Below are positions 26,354-40,140 of a DNA stretch of 64,000 nt, in pieces. This DNA is from Trematomus loennbergii (Eukaryota; Chordata; Actinopteri; Perciformes; Nototheniidae), in assembly GCA_012861695.1 (NCBI GenBank), contig JAAOOA010001146.1, forward strand, positions 1 to 64,000. The letters are read 5' to 3'. Numbering within the stretch: the first letter of the stretch is position 1; each line of letters starts with the position of its first letter. The notes under the pieces are model-generated. The model searched no databases. It had not been told where the DNA came from and saw only the letters and a program-made list of their open reading frames with translations. Made by a program: the position numbers and the translations under genes.

Positions 26354-28003
26354 ATCTGCAAAGTTTGTGACAAAAGATTTAAATGGCGTAATCGTTGAAA
26401 AAGACACAAGAGTGTTGGTAAGGGAATACATTTGTCTATTTTGTATCCTGATGACCTGATGCCGTTACATGTAATACGTTACTCCCTCAGCCTGTTTTCA
26501 CCCACCTGCAACCGATTCGCTAATAATCACAAATGTTCATTTCTTCGACCCCTTGACTCGACTATTTCTTGTTTAATAATCGTTACATCTCCTCAGGACC
26601 AAGTTCCCGTGTCCTGCCCTTCACCTGCTGATCACCCACTGCTCATTTAAGGTGGACTCACCTTTACAAGGGACCAGCTAGTCTTAGTGTCTTAATGCAA
26701 ACGTTTTGTAAAGTGATGCTAGACCATCAACGTGCTGTTGGGTTGTGTGCTCTCTGCAGGACGGGGTCTGGACTCAAAGATTGTTTATGGTATGAGAGCT
26801 TCATTCTGTTTTTGTTGTCTAAACAACGCCAACAGAGCGATACGTCTTCTTTCCAGCAGATGGCATACATGTTACATCATCCAGTTCAACTGTCATCCAC
26901 ATATTAGTGATTCAAAACAGCAATGTGTGAGATATGGCTAGTAATTGACTATTTCAACAGAATGTGAAGAGGTTACAGTCTTGAGGCCATGTCCAATATG
27001 TTTATGTTTTGTTTGATTAAATCTACTGAAATGAGCATTCAATGACTAAATTATTCTTAATTACTGTCATTACATCATGGGTTTGCATTGCAATATTAGA
27101 ACGCATAAAACCCAACTTTATTTCTTCCAAGTTGCGGGTGTTCATTGTTTAGAAGTCCGCTGTGTTTCATCCAAGCGTCCACTTCGTGCTCCGATAATGC
27201 TGAAAGTATCTGTTGTATGCTTTACCTGCTCCAGTAACAAAAGTGTAATTCACTGGACAGAGACAAGAGATAGTGGATGGATCCAGAGGAGAACCAGAAG
27301 ATAGTCCGTATAGAGCCTTCAGGTTCTGAAAATGATCAGGGATAGAGCTAGAAAAAAACTCCAAAAACCTGAATAGAGCTAGAAGATAGCCAGAACAAAG
27401 CCAAGAAAGACCCAGTAGGAAGACAGGAAGGAGCCACAAGAGTTTGTATTCTTTATTTTTAATATTCAAGCTCTTCTCTTAAGATATTATAACTTCCTAT
27501 CTCAACATGTATCCTTTTATGCATTAAAAAAACCTTACATTTTTGCTGCCAATTATTGAGATTGTTTCACAGCTTTATCTTAAATATTTAGATTTTTTTC
27601 TATACATATAGATTACATAGGATGAACAGCACGATCCACTCTGCTGGATTCTGCCCAAATCGGCTCAAAATGCATGCAAACATCTGGCTTTATCCATACT
27701 CCTGCAGTTGTATTGTTCTGGATTCATAGTGAAGTGTATTAGATGTTCTGCACTCTTATTGTTATGTATTTAATATAAAGTGAAATACCCATAAAGTCAG
27801 AAAAGAAAAGAGTCTCACTTAAGGAAAAAGGTTCTTCATTTGCACATAAACATGGTCAAATATTTAAAGTTGTGACCAGATGGTGTCGCCCTAATCCGTG
27901 TATCTACGGTCCATTTGTTTTTCTTTATTACACAAGTTAGCGGAAGAGCATCTGAGAGGCCTTTTTGTTTTTGTTGTTTTACCTTACTAAATGGTCTAAT
28001 GCT
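26354..28003. other. 3' flank of zinc-finger copy 2, no gene seen
   Basis: Nearly identical to 61,697-63,340 in unit 3. It carries the remnant finger after the stop and otherwise non-coding DNA. Homology to unit 3 ends at 28,003. Confidence 0.7.
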
Positions 28004-29530
28004 CATTGGAGCGAGGGCGGGGGGGCGAAACTCGCGGAAGTGATTTCAAAACAAAAGCCCTCGTTTGCTTGGAACGGTGATAATATTATAAACAAGGTGA
28101 ATTTAGCGATCACAACGAAAACGGCCAAGACACACATTGAGCCCAGAAAATGAATGTTATTAAGGGCTGTAAATATAATAGGCCTGTGTCTAAAATGGAC
28201 AACATTGTTAGGAGATTTAAACTATACAGCGATTCTGCACTGCGGTCACTCAGCCGTCTCTCGAGTTTGTTTTTTCAAATCAGCTGCTCTTCATGCTGAC
28301 GCTTAGAGAGCACCAGAACGCGGCTCCGGCTCTTCAGATAAGGAGCTGTACACATGCCGCAGTTTTTGCGTGGCTGTGTCTTTAGTTGTAAGCCCAGTGG
28401 CGATCTGCTCATCTGTCATACTGATCATACAGTCAATAACTTTGTTGTTATTAGCATCTGGTTAGCTAGCTATGCTAACGAATATAAGAAGCTTTTTCTA
28501 CAACCAGTGAGGTAAAGGCACATCTTTATATGATCATTATAGTTATACAAACACAAGAGAATAAAGTAAACAGGTATAAAATACTATATGACAGTAAAAA
28601 GAAGTTGTTAATAAACAAGAGTACAGTTTGAAAGGGGAGTGATTTGTAAAATATCCATAAAGAAAAGTAAATCTGCTTCCAGTTCTTTATCATATGGATG
28701 TTGAGAGATGTATCCATAGAGCTCTTCATGTTGCTCTCAAAGTGCACCAGATTGATGCTTTTAACTTCAACATTTAAAAAAAAATCTTCCCCCCGGAGAG
28801 GAGGTTAGGTCCCCCCCCCCACTTAAATCATGTTCACATGGATAGGAAACTAAATACATTTGCACACATCTTGTGTCCATATATCTTTGCACAGCATGAA
28901 AGAAAGGCCAAATGAATGGGCTGTGATTTTAGTTTTTTTAAGCAGAGGTCAATAATTTGTACGGTCCTCGGAGGATGTTGAAAAAATTGAAATGGCTCTC
29001 GAGAGGAAAAAGGTTCCCCACCCCTGCTCTAATGGAAAGAAAACTTCCAAAAAATACATATAAATGGTGTTCGTTTTATTACCATGTCTGAATGTATCTA
29101 TAGATTTAAAGCTAATCTGCATTTAAACATAACATTTCAGGGGAAAATACTGACTTGACGTAAGTAAGTATCTGGGGAAGTTGTGAGGTGATGTGTTTTT
29201 TTGTTTGTTTTTAGTTTTATCCTTTTAACCTGCAATGCCTTGGTAACTGCATGCAAATTAGCCCATTTTAATTAAGATAAGATAAGAAATGAGATAGTAC
29301 TTTATTACCTACTAGTTAACGCCTAATTTGCATATCAATATGGTAATTGTGATGACGTTATTAGATACACATTTTAGTGTATTCACCTTTAGTGTCTACC
29401 CTTAAGCACAGTAGGCTACATTAGCCTGTATGCCCATGATACATTGCCTTAGCTAAACCTTGAGCTAACTTATCAATTAGCTAGTAGCCTACCTTAGTTA
29501 ACTAGGCTATATTTGTTTATAGCCTAGTTA
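28004..29530. other. Inter-unit spacer, nothing recognised
   Basis: Non-coding. Short open frames here have no recognisable domain. It contains a C-run at 28,811-28,820 and AT-rich low-complexity DNA. Confidence 0.5.
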
Positions 29531-30560
29531 ACTAGAAAGGCTGAATAGTTTGATATTTGAATGGTTTCTGTAGCTGAAATTAGGCTGAAGGAGTTAAATA
29601 AAGATATTAAATGTAAGTAGTAGTGAATGAATGTTTACAAACACCTGTGTGTGTAAACCCAGAGATCAAAGGTTACCATGGTGACGACTTATGACGATTT
29701 ACCAACTGCAGCACTGAGTTCCATTAAGAATGCATTGAGGATTATATTTGACAATTTTGCCACCTGTTCAAAAACGATGGCTCCTATCAAAAAGTTTCCA
29801 GACCGTGAGCATCAGGGAACCCCAATGAACTGATATATGTTTTTTTTTTTTTTGTGTAAAATGTGGAGATGGGAGCAGTTTGTCTAAAGTGTACTTCTCT
29901 CTGTTCTGAAGAAAGTTCCGGAAAGATTTAACATGGGAATCAATTGGGAGCTAGGTGGACTTTGTGTCTCTTCATGCCCTCAAGAGGCATTTTGTTTAAT
30001 ATTTGTTCTTAATTTTTTTTATTTTCCAACCTAAGAGGTTTTCCTACGGTTTTCATGAAAAAATATGTCTGAGGAGTGTAGGGTTTGGGAATTATGGCAA
30101 GTTTAAAAAAAATTGGGAAAATTTGAAGCACTGCTCCATCCACACTAATGTTAAAATCTGAAAAAGGCCTCTCCACCAAGCTCCAAACTAAGTTAAATAT
30201 CTCAAAAAAGTGTAAAAGATATCAAAAATCTGAATAAGAATGTAATAGCTGAAGGTGTTGTGATCATTTGAAAGTTGGAATGAAGTGTCTAGCTGAAAGT
30301 ATGTGGAAGGAGTAGCATTTGGCGCAAGGTGTAGGAAAAGAGGATTTGAAGGCATCTCCCATTGACTTCCATGTTAAAAAAAGAGTTTAAAAAGCTGAAT
30401 ATTTCAAAAAGTATAAAATATTTTTAAAAATTGAAGGTTTCCCATCGATTCCGAAAAGGCTGAATAGTTTAATATTTGAATGGTTTCTGTAGCTGAAAAT
30501 AAGCTGAAGTTAGGAGAGCCAAAGTGGCACAGCATTCACACTTTATATTATATACAGTTT
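29530..30560. repeat. Repeat region bounded by direct copies of a 50-bp motif
   Basis: A block reading AGGCTGAATAGTTTGATATT and onward to TTTCTGTAGCTGAAA occurs at about 29,537-29,585 and again, slightly changed, at about 30,461-30,508. The DNA between is AT-rich and non-coding. This looks like an old non-autonomous element or tandem arrangement. Confidence 0.5.
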
Positions 30561-30564
30561 GTTT

Positions 30565-31163
30565 GTTTGTTTGTAGCCTTTATTTATCCAGGTTAAAAAA
30601 TCCCATTGAGATCCAGGATCTCTTTTACAAGGGAGACCTGCGGCACATTTAGTTACACATATAAAAACAAACAGAAAACAAAAGGACATCACAACATAAT
30701 TACAGGGGTATACATTAGCAACCTATTTACATTTACAGGTATCCAATATATTTCATCCAGCCGTACTTTAAAACGATGCAAAGGAATCAAAATGCTCAGT
30801 TCAATATTTTTTGCATGGTGTTCCAAGCTAGAGGAGCAGCGCACAAAAAGCTTTAGTACCTAAAACAGTCCTAGCACTTGGCACATGTAATAAAAACACA
30901 TCCTGTGATCTCAGGCAATAGCTATTTGCCACTCTCCGTGAGATCAAAGAGCAGATATAAGAAGGTAGTTTACCCAGCATGGGTTTGTAGATGAACATGT
31001 ACCAATGACTGAGCCTCCGACCAGTAAGTGAAGGCAGACCTGCCTTGGCATACAGGGTACAGTGATGAGTAAGTACTTTACAGTTAGTAACAAATCTCAG
31101 AGCACTGTAATAGGCGGCATCTAACCTTTCCAGGCAATGGGCAGGTGCATTCATATACAACAA
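30565..31163 (-). mobile_element. L2/Rex1-like LINE, ORF2 C-terminus and 3' UTR
   Basis: The minus strand from 31,163 encodes the terminal region of a LINE reverse transcriptase protein, with LERLDAAYYSALRFVTNCKV, GRRLSHWYMFIYKPMLGKLP and YCLRSQDVFLLHVPSARTVL. It is followed by a 3' UTR ending near 30,565 (TTTATTTATCCAGG on the plus strand), a familiar fish LINE end. It is 5'-truncated at a (TA)n tract and has no enzyme core, so it is inactive. Confidence 0.75.
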
Positions 31164-31168
31164 ATATG

Positions 31169-31208
31169 TTATATATATATATATATATATACAGTATATA
31201 TATATAAT
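31169..31208. repeat. (TA)n microsatellite
   Basis: An imperfect TA run directly at the truncated 5' side of the LINE fragment. Confidence 0.9.
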
Positions 31209-32554
31209 ATTGACATTAAATGTGCTTTATTTTGTAAGGTGTTTCTTTGGTTTTGAATGGTAAGCTTTAAAAACACATCATTACACATATACTGGGCTGT
31301 GATGAGGATGGATTATGATTACATTTATTAAGCAGCAGTTAAAGTACTACACAAAAACTGGACAGAATACAATGGAGAACAATGAGATTACTGTGGGTTC
31401 CCTTACCCATACAACTGTACTATTTGGTATGCCAGAAACAGATTAAGTCATTAAGCAAAACCTACAAGTCTGCCCTACTGCATATTGCAGTGTGGAAGCC
31501 AGCATATGTATATGGCTATTCTGACCCACAATACTTTATCGAGCAAGAGGGCAAAGGTAAAGATGCAATGTTGTGATGAAGTAGTGCAGTGGTGCCCTCT
31601 GGACCTGATAGTGCAGCAACACAAATTGCATAATGCATAATACCAATTGAGATTTAATAAAAAATCTTACATTGAAATAAATAGTTAAGTTCTTTATAGC
31701 TACGCATAAAGATACAAAAGAGAAAAAAATTGCATAATTTAAAACAATAATAAACAAGCTATTGTCAGAGTCAGTTATAAAGAATATAAAAGGAGGGCTT
31801 ACTATTTCCTGCAGTTGATACAATGAATGATATTTACCAATAAACAATGACAATATTACTCATGTCAGACAAAGATATGTTTGAAAATGACTTAAATATA
31901 TATATTTATCGTAACGTCAAAAGTCGGAATATGCCAATCTTTTTTTCTTATTATCTTATTTGCTAAACGTTCTTGTATAGTAATATGCATGTGTTGTATT
32001 ATTCTACTACGTCTATTTATTAATGTTCAGCAATAACCACGTTTTCCCAGTACATCCATGGGACTGACGTTCTTAGGTGGGGTGATTCCGCTTTTGAACA
32101 GGAATTTTGTTCAAAGAAGACTCATCATTTTTATAGTGAAACAAAAATGTTGCGGTGTAAGCTGTAAATCAAGCTTCGTCATTAATAAGTTGTTTTAACT
32201 GTGGTGTTGGTAATTAAGTGTAACTCGACGGCACAGTCAAGATGTTGAAGTGAAGCATTTACAATCGGCGCGAATTGTTGGAAATACATATACTTCCTGT
32301 CTCATTAGTGGCCAGGTTTAATGGTTTCATATTTAAAACATGATATTAACACAGATAAAACATTTTTTTTCCGAATTTCAGTGAACCAGGGCGTTTTTCC
32401 AACGTACTGTCTGAAATGATTACTCGCTGCCGACATTTAAATAAAATGAACGCTCTGTCTCCCCAAATCTCGCGAGAGTTCTTTTTCCTGCGACGGATTT
32501 GTGTCGACCTCGGTTTACTGTCTTTACATTGCATCGCTTCGTTGCATAGTTTTC
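31209..32554. other. AT-rich spacer, nothing recognised
   Basis: No domain, terminus or RNA gene was recognised. The open frames are short and low-complexity. Confidence 0.5.
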
Positions 32555-32825
32555 AGTCTGCGCCGGAAGATGTGTGAGCTTTCTGCTGTCCTGATGTCAA
32601 TGGGGAGCTCATTCCACCATTTTGGAGCCAGGATAGCAAACCGACGTGTTTTCTCTAATGTCTTCACATTAGAGAGATGAGAGACATGGTTCCAATTTTT
32701 ACTTTATTTAGGTCGAATTAGATAATTATTATGTGTGTTTACTTTCTGGCCTGCCACGCCACTAGTCTCCTAAAGGGGTGTGGCAGTGGCGCAATCCGTG
32801 TGAGACATTAGGCTTGTTTGAGACG

Positions 32826-32998
32826 AGCTGCGGCTCGCCTCGAAAGTAGACGAGAATAGCCGATCGCAGCCGGGGGAGGTCTCAAAAAGCTCGCCTGAAG
32901 TCGGACAGCTCGGAGTCGGCTTCTCTTCTTCTTCTTCTTCTTCTTCTCTCGGTTTTTTGGCGGATTTCAAACAACTTTAAGGTGCATACCGCCACCTC
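32826..32998 (-). mobile_element. LINE 3' tail with (CTT)n plus GC-rich segment, inverted copy
   Basis: Complement of 8,215-8,372. On the minus strand it reads the tail ending in (GAA)n and then the segment starting GCCGACTCCGAGCTGTCCG. Confidence 0.7.
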
Positions 32999-33004
32999 CG
33001 GAGT

Positions 33005-33289
33005 CGGCTTGACTCGGTTTGCATTTATAATGCACACGGCATCTATTGCACGTCTGTCCGTCCTGGGAGAGGGATCCCTCCTCTGTTGCTCTCCCTGAGG
33101 TTTCTCCCATTTCCCCTTTAAACTGTGGGTTTTTCTCTGGAAGTGTTTCCTTGTATGATGTGAAACGTAAGGACAGAGGGTGTCGTATTGTCATACTGAT
33201 ATTCTCTACAAACTGTGAATCCACTGAGACAAATGTACCTTTGTGATATTGGGCTATATAAATAAACATTGATTGATTGATTGATAAAG
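33005..33289 (+). mobile_element. LINE 3' end with (TTGA)n tail
   Basis: A CTCCCTGAGGTTTCTCCCAT block followed by GATATTGGGCTATATAAATA and ATTGATTGATTGATTGA is a common fish non-LTR 3' end. No ORF survives. It is inserted between the two parts of the inverted copy of the 6.8-8.4 kb segment. Confidence 0.7.
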
Positions 33290-33665
33290 AATGGACAAAT
33301 GTGTTTAATCGTTAATGTCAGATATGTACTAAGTAAATACATTTGTTCCTGCTCAAGATTAGATTCAACTTTATTGTTATTGCACAGATTACAGGTGCTG
33401 AGACAACGAAATGCAGTTTAGCTTCTAACCAGGAGTGCATAAAGCAGTAAAGTGAAAAGTAATGTACACAATCTACAGAATAAAATATAGAATGAATTGA
33501 ATGATGAATAAACAGTGAGGGTATGAATACACTATATACACAGTAGCCTAGCCTAGTATGAACAGTGTGTTGTATGAATATGCTAAGATATATAAAGTAT
33601 GACAACAGTAAGCAGTGCAAGTATAGTATACAAATATATAGATATTAATTTAATGATGATAAACA
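33290..33665 (-). mobile_element. LINE-type 3' tail repeat, inverted copy
   Basis: Complement of 6,840-7,232, including the CAATAAAGTTGAATCTAATC end. Confidence 0.7.
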
Positions 33666-33843
33666 TTGTGGAACAATGATGAAAATGTTTTGGTTCTTAT
33701 TAAAATAGTCTTTTTCTCTAGAGCAGTCCTCCCACATGTGATGATATGCCACTAGAATGTATGTTACACTGTTTTTGCACAAGAATCAGCCACTAGGCTT
33801 CCTTTTATGATAGTTTCTTAACAACCATTTTTCCCTTTTACAG

Positions 33844-35423
<1,580 letters not shown>

Positions 35424-35879
35424 TAAACATTTCCCCCCCTCTGTCATTCAAAACCTTCAATAACCTAATGCTCATTACCCCTAGATGATTTATGATTACG
35501 TGTTCTCCCCCCCCCCCCCCCCCCCCCAGGTTGGGAACCACTGCTCTAAAACATCATGAGGATGTTGTTCAGTCTGAATGCTGGCCAGGAAAGCCATCAT
35601 GGTGAAATGGGTCGCCCCCCCCCCCCCCTCTCCATGTGGAAGACACTGAGGTATTGAATCTGGAGATAATGAAACTCTGTCTGGATGGAAGGTCGAATGT
35701 TTCCCTACAGAAGTGCTTTATTGAGCAGCAGAAAAGCACATGTTGCTGGCTTGAAGTCCGGGAAGAGAAGGGAAGAAGAGAAAAGGGGCACACAGTAGGT
35801 ATACAGTAGGTACAGTCAACATATGTGTCCGTGCGGAAACAATACCCCCAACCCGTAGTTCCATGAGTGAATTATGTAA

Positions 35880-36880
35880 CATGAGTAAATTAGTGATCAC
35901 TACACAGTCGACAATAACAGTTAGAAGATGTAATCATTGAACTTAACCATTGCTTACTGAGACTTCAGAGGAGGGGAATAGATGTGCAGTTATGCTGGGT
36001 GCCTGCACATGAGGGGGTTCAAGGGAATGAGCATGCTGATAAGTTAGCAAAAGAGGCGTTACAGAAGGAAATAGCAATACCAGTTTCACTTGGAAAAGGA
36101 GAAGGAAAAGCAATAACAAAGATCTAAACAGAAAAGAACAGACGGGAGGAGATCACCATCACTAGACTCAGACTGGATCATACAGGATTAAACAACACAA
36201 TGTTTTTAAAGGGAAAAAGCGAAGTTGAAGAATGCAGGGGGTATGGAGTGAAAGAAAATGTGGAACACACCATATAACACTGCAACATGTAGAAAACAGA
36301 GAGGGAACAACTAAGAGACAGGGTCAGAGAGGCAGGAAGGGAGTGGAGCCTGATGGGGACACTGAGAACAGAAGGTGAGGGGGTAAGAGCTACCAGGAAT
36401 GGAGTGGAGCCTGATGGGGACACTGGGAACAGAAGGTGAGGGGGTAAGAGCTACCAGGAAGGGAGTGGAGCCTGATGGGGACACTGGGAACAGAAGGTGA
36501 GGGGGTAAGAGCTACCAGGAAGGGAGTGGAGCCTGATGGGGACACTGGGAACAGAAGGTGAGGGGGTAAGAGCTACCAGGAAGGGAGTGGAGCCTGATGG
36601 GGACACTGGGAACAGAAGGTGAGGGGGTAAGAGCTACCAGGAAGGCCATTCTTAAGTATTTGAGTGAAACAGGATTGATTGGAAGAATTTTAAACAACGT
36701 AAATACAGTGGTATAATTCCACAAATGGTGATAGGATGATATGGTGATACACACTCTTGTACAGTAGGTGGCGGTATGCACCTTAAAGTTGTTTGCAATC
36801 CGCCAAAAACCGAGAGAAGAAGAAGAAGAAGAAGAAGAAGAAGAAGAAGAAGAAGAAGAAGAAGAAGAAGAAGAAGAAGA
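35880..36880 (+). mobile_element. Nimb-like LINE fragment: RNase H end, C-terminal domain, 3' tail
   Basis: Contains the same RNase H end as unit 2 (WVPAHEGVQGNEHADK) and then a C-terminal region around 36,180-36,660 that carries a five-copy minisatellite. The 3' UTR has GTACAGTAGGTGGCGGTATG and a long (GAA)n tail at about 36,818-36,880. Frameshifts and stops break the frame. Confidence 0.75.
36339..36643. repeat. 61-bp minisatellite, five copies, inside LINE ORF2
   Basis: Units start at 36,339, 36,400, 36,461, 36,522 and 36,583. A length of 61 is not a multiple of three, so each added unit shifts the frame. Confidence 0.95.
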
Positions 36881-38545
36881 GAACCTGGATTCGGCAGACA
36901 AGTGCAAAGCAAGAAACATGGCTGAAGACTCATTTGGACTTCATTATTGGGGGATATAGTGCTATAAGACAAGATAGAAATGATGGTCAGGGGGGGGATG
37001 TGCAATCTTTATCAGAGAAGTAATGTCTTATAGTAGGCTAACATTTAAGAACAGTCATGATTTAGAAATAGTGGGTGTAGAAGTTTGGATTAATAAAAGG
37101 AAAATTAGTGTCCTGAATTTTTATAATCCATGTAATAAACTCAAAATAGAGGAATTAGACAGTCTTTGTCAAGGAAATGAAATAATATGGTGTGGTGATT
37201 TTAATGCACATAATACAATGTGGGGAGGGAGATCAACAGATTACAACGGACAGGTGGTGGAGGACTTAATGGAGACAAAGGAATTAGTTTTTTTAAATAA
37301 TGGGCAAGGTACAAGACTCAATTTTAGAGATGGAACAGAGTCTGCGATCGATCTAACTCTGGTAACAAGTGAATTAGCTTCTGGTAGCAGTTGGGAAGTA
37401 TTGGCAGATAACAGTATTGGGAGTGATCATCTTCCGATTATAATCAAGTTTGATATAAGTAATGTGGTTGAGCTAGACGGTATCATGAGATGGACTTTTT
37501 CTAAAGCAAATTGGGAGATGTTTGCTAAATTGTGTGATAATGAATTTGATCAGATTGATATGGCAGGAAGTATTGATGATATAAATGAGCAATTTACTTC
37601 AAATATAATTAAAAGCGCTAATCAATCTATTGGGAATAAAACCGGTAAACTTAGTAAATGTGTTAAGATGGTACCGTGGTGGAACAAAGAATGTAATGAT
37701 GCAATCCGAAACAAAATCAGGCTGTTTGGAAAGCTAAGAAAGACACATTCATTACACAATTTATTAGAATATAAGAAGGCACAGGGTCAGGTAAGGAACA
37801 TTGTTAAAAGAGCAAAAAGGGAGTGTTGGAGAGGATTCTGTTCAAGTATTGGGAGAACTACGCCATTAGATAAAGTATGGGGAATGATTAAGAAGATGAG
37901 GGGAATTAGACAGCAGAGTAACCTGCCAGTGTTAGAGACTGGAGGGAAGTTGGTCCTATGGAGAAGGCAGAAATTCTAGCTAAAATGTTGTCAAAGTTCA
38001 TTCTTCGGAAAATTTGACAGAAGAAGGTAAGATCAGGAGACAGGAAGTGTTCGATGAGCATCCTAATGTATATGAAGAAAGACAGTCGTCGCAGAGTATT
38101 GTAAATGTACCTTTTCTATTCAAGAGTTGAGAAGAGCATTAAGTAAGTGTAAAATGACTGCTCCTGGGAAAGATAATGTATGTTATATAATGTTGACCAA
38201 ATGAAGTGATTTTCCAAATGGCAATTGTGATGGTTGCCAACAACCAGAGACAATACATCATGTATTTTTTAGCTGCCCGGATTATAACAGACAAAGACTC
38301 ATTCTGAAAACTGCACTGGAACAACTCAACATCAAGGACATGGATTTCAAGTCAATATATGAAAGTAAATCAAGAAATGAAGCAAACAAGTTGATCTTCA
38401 AATTCCTCAAAAGCACTGGTCTGAGGACGAGGATTTAGTATAAACATTTAATAAATCAACAGTAGGTGGCGATATATGCTATAAGTGGAAGCGATTCGCC
38501 ATTAAATAAAAGAAGAAGAAAAAAACCGAGAGAAGAAGAAAAAGA
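36881..38545 (+). mobile_element. Nimb/I-like LINE: endonuclease part plus 3' end, middle deleted
   Basis: The frame at 37,023-37,979 encodes an APE-type endonuclease with WCGDFNAHNTMWGG and SDHLPI, which nicks the target DNA for reverse transcription. A frame break near 36,990-37,022 separates it from its N-terminus (QETWLKTHLDFIIGGYSAIR). The stretch 38,190-38,438 encodes the C-terminal end with CDGCQQPETIHHVFFSC, a cysteine/histidine zinc-binding motif typical of the clade. The RT and RNase H core between them is missing, so the copy is dead. Its tail again ends in a GAA-rich tract next to the zinc-finger 5' UTR. Confidence 0.8.
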
Positions 38546-38827
38546 AGAACCTGGATCCATGTGGCGTCTCGTCGCTACGGTTCTCTCTCTCTGTGTTCCT
38601 GAGAAAGTGTGTGTGAGCTCCAGCACTACTGATCCATCATCTGTGTGTCTGGATAAACCTCCGAATGGACTCTGTGCTCTTTTTTCTGGAGCGTTTACCT
38701 CGGACTATAGGAGCTAGCTTAGCATGCTAGCTGGAAACACGTTAGCAACACTAGTCAGATTGAGAGTTTGATGGAGAGAGAAACGGTGTGTTTAACGGAG
38801 TCTGCAGGAAAAGGTGATCTAGGAAAC

Positions 38828-38942
38828 ATGAGTGAAGTCCAAATGCTCGAGGAGGAGCTGTCTCTTTCCAAAGAGGAGAACAAGAGACTCCAGAAACTAC
38901 TGGACGCTGTTTTACAGCCTCAGCTTCGGATACACAGAGCAG
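38828..38942 (+). CDS. C2H2 zinc-finger gene copy 3, exon 1 (shortened)
   Basis: Encodes MSEVQML joined directly to EEELSLSKEENKRLQKLLDA and on to PQLRIHRA. Compared with 11,056-11,248 it lacks 78 bases (26 codons) in frame, including the KKQRLTAAAEEIFALFEQ helix; the junction carries a short GCT microhomology. It ends at a GT donor (38,943) in phase 1 and should splice to 60,177, about 21 kb away. The missing helix may remove a protein-contact surface (inference). The 5' flank at 38,551-38,827 is the presumed UTR. Confidence 0.75.
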
Positions 38943-39322
38943 GTATGTTCCCTTTACTCTCCATTAACACTTTAAACTCTTCAGTAGCACTTTATTATCA
39001 CATTAATAACACTTTAGACCAGGGGTGTCAAACTCAAGGCCCGGGGGCCAAATCCGGCCCGCGACTTCATTTTATGTGGCCCCACAAGAGCTTGCAAAGA
39101 ATATAATATGTTTATTATACGGTTACATGCTACTTTACAGAAGCACGTTGCCCATAAACGACATGTCCCACAATGCATCTCAAATTTGACTTTTTCTCAG
39201 AATTTGACTTTTTTTGTCCAAATATGCCTTTTTTCTTAGAATTAGCTTTTTTCTCATAAATAGATTTTTTTTTCAAAATTTCACTTCTCTTTTTCAAAAT
39301 GTCACAATCAATGTTTTTCCAG

Positions 39323-39516
39323 TGTTGTATCTTGTGATCAATAATTGTATGTCCACAACATAGGAGTAGATTTAACTGGTTTTACTTTGGTAACATGCTT
39401 CCGGGACTTCCTCGTGGGAACATGTACAACAGGCTCTTTTTAATACCAAGAGTGAGTTTGCTCCCTGCTGGACAAATGCAATAACATGTAATAATAACAC
39501 AAGGTAAGATACCACA
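39323..39516 (-). repeat. 3' LTR of the gypsy element
   Basis: Minus strand begins TGTGGTATC and ends ACAACA. It pairs with 53,464-53,657. Confidence 0.93.
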
Positions 39517-39530
39517 TTTCCCCCCCTTTA
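39517..39530 (-). other. Polypurine tract of the gypsy element
   Basis: Minus strand reads TAAAGGGGGGGAAA directly before the 3' LTR, the plus-strand primer. Confidence 0.85.
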
Positions 39531-39696
39531 AGCTAACAATACTTCCCGAAGGTGGGGGTATAACATACTCCCGTTACACAACATTTCGAGGTACTGGCAT
39601 AAACCATTTCACTTTCAAAGATTAACATTCTAAACCTTTCCTTAAAGTGAGATCAGAAACTATGCTGCTCTATTAATGGAACATCTCTTGATCTAT

Positions 39697-40140
39697 TTAA
39701 CAAAGTCTTTCAGGTATACAGGTGGCTGTCTCTCGCTCTGATCGTCTCACCACGGGTGTAGCAGGCAAGTCCGGCGGGACCGGAGTACACAGAACCACTG
39801 GCTCACTTGCAGGAGGTCCTTCTTGCTCGATTGTCACTGGAACCACAGTGTCTCTGTTGGAGTCCAGCACCGGCTCTAAGGGCACGGTGTCTGTTAATCT
39901 GGCTCTTACTTGATCCACATGCCGCTTCACGACTTGACCACTTCCAATGATCACTGTATATGACACTGGACCTGATGAGCTCTCGATGACCGCAGCGATC
40001 CATTTAGGTCCATAAGAGTAGTTTTGATGAACACTTTATCCCCAGGTGAGAAACTTCTCAGTTTCCTGTTTGTGTCATGGGACTGTTTCTGTTTTAGTTG
40101 TTTTTTGCTGCACTCTTGTTTTCACATCTGGCAGGAGCAG
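39697..40140 (-). pseudogene. pol: Gypsy integrase C-terminal tail, separated from pol
   Basis: Frames on the minus strand encode the region after the integrase catalytic core, including SYTVIIGSGQVVKRHVDQVR, and end in a Pro/Glu-rich tail with stop at 39,697. The insertion at 40,141-49,258 falls in a run of Leu codons between the core and this tail. Small indels also break the frame around 39,970-40,060. Confidence 0.85.

Noticed and set aside
32555..32720. A stretch resembling a common fish repeat (CTTTCTGCTGTCCTGATGTC)
   Set aside because: It feels familiar as dispersed repeat DNA, but I found no termini, second copy in the window or coding frame to define it.
36339..36643. CRISPR-like array
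   Set aside because: The 61-bp units are head-to-tail without spacers and lie inside a LINE in a eukaryotic genome.
36793..37023. Poly-Glu, poly-Lys and poly-Ser proteins
   Set aside because: They are translations of the (GAA)n LINE tail in three frames.
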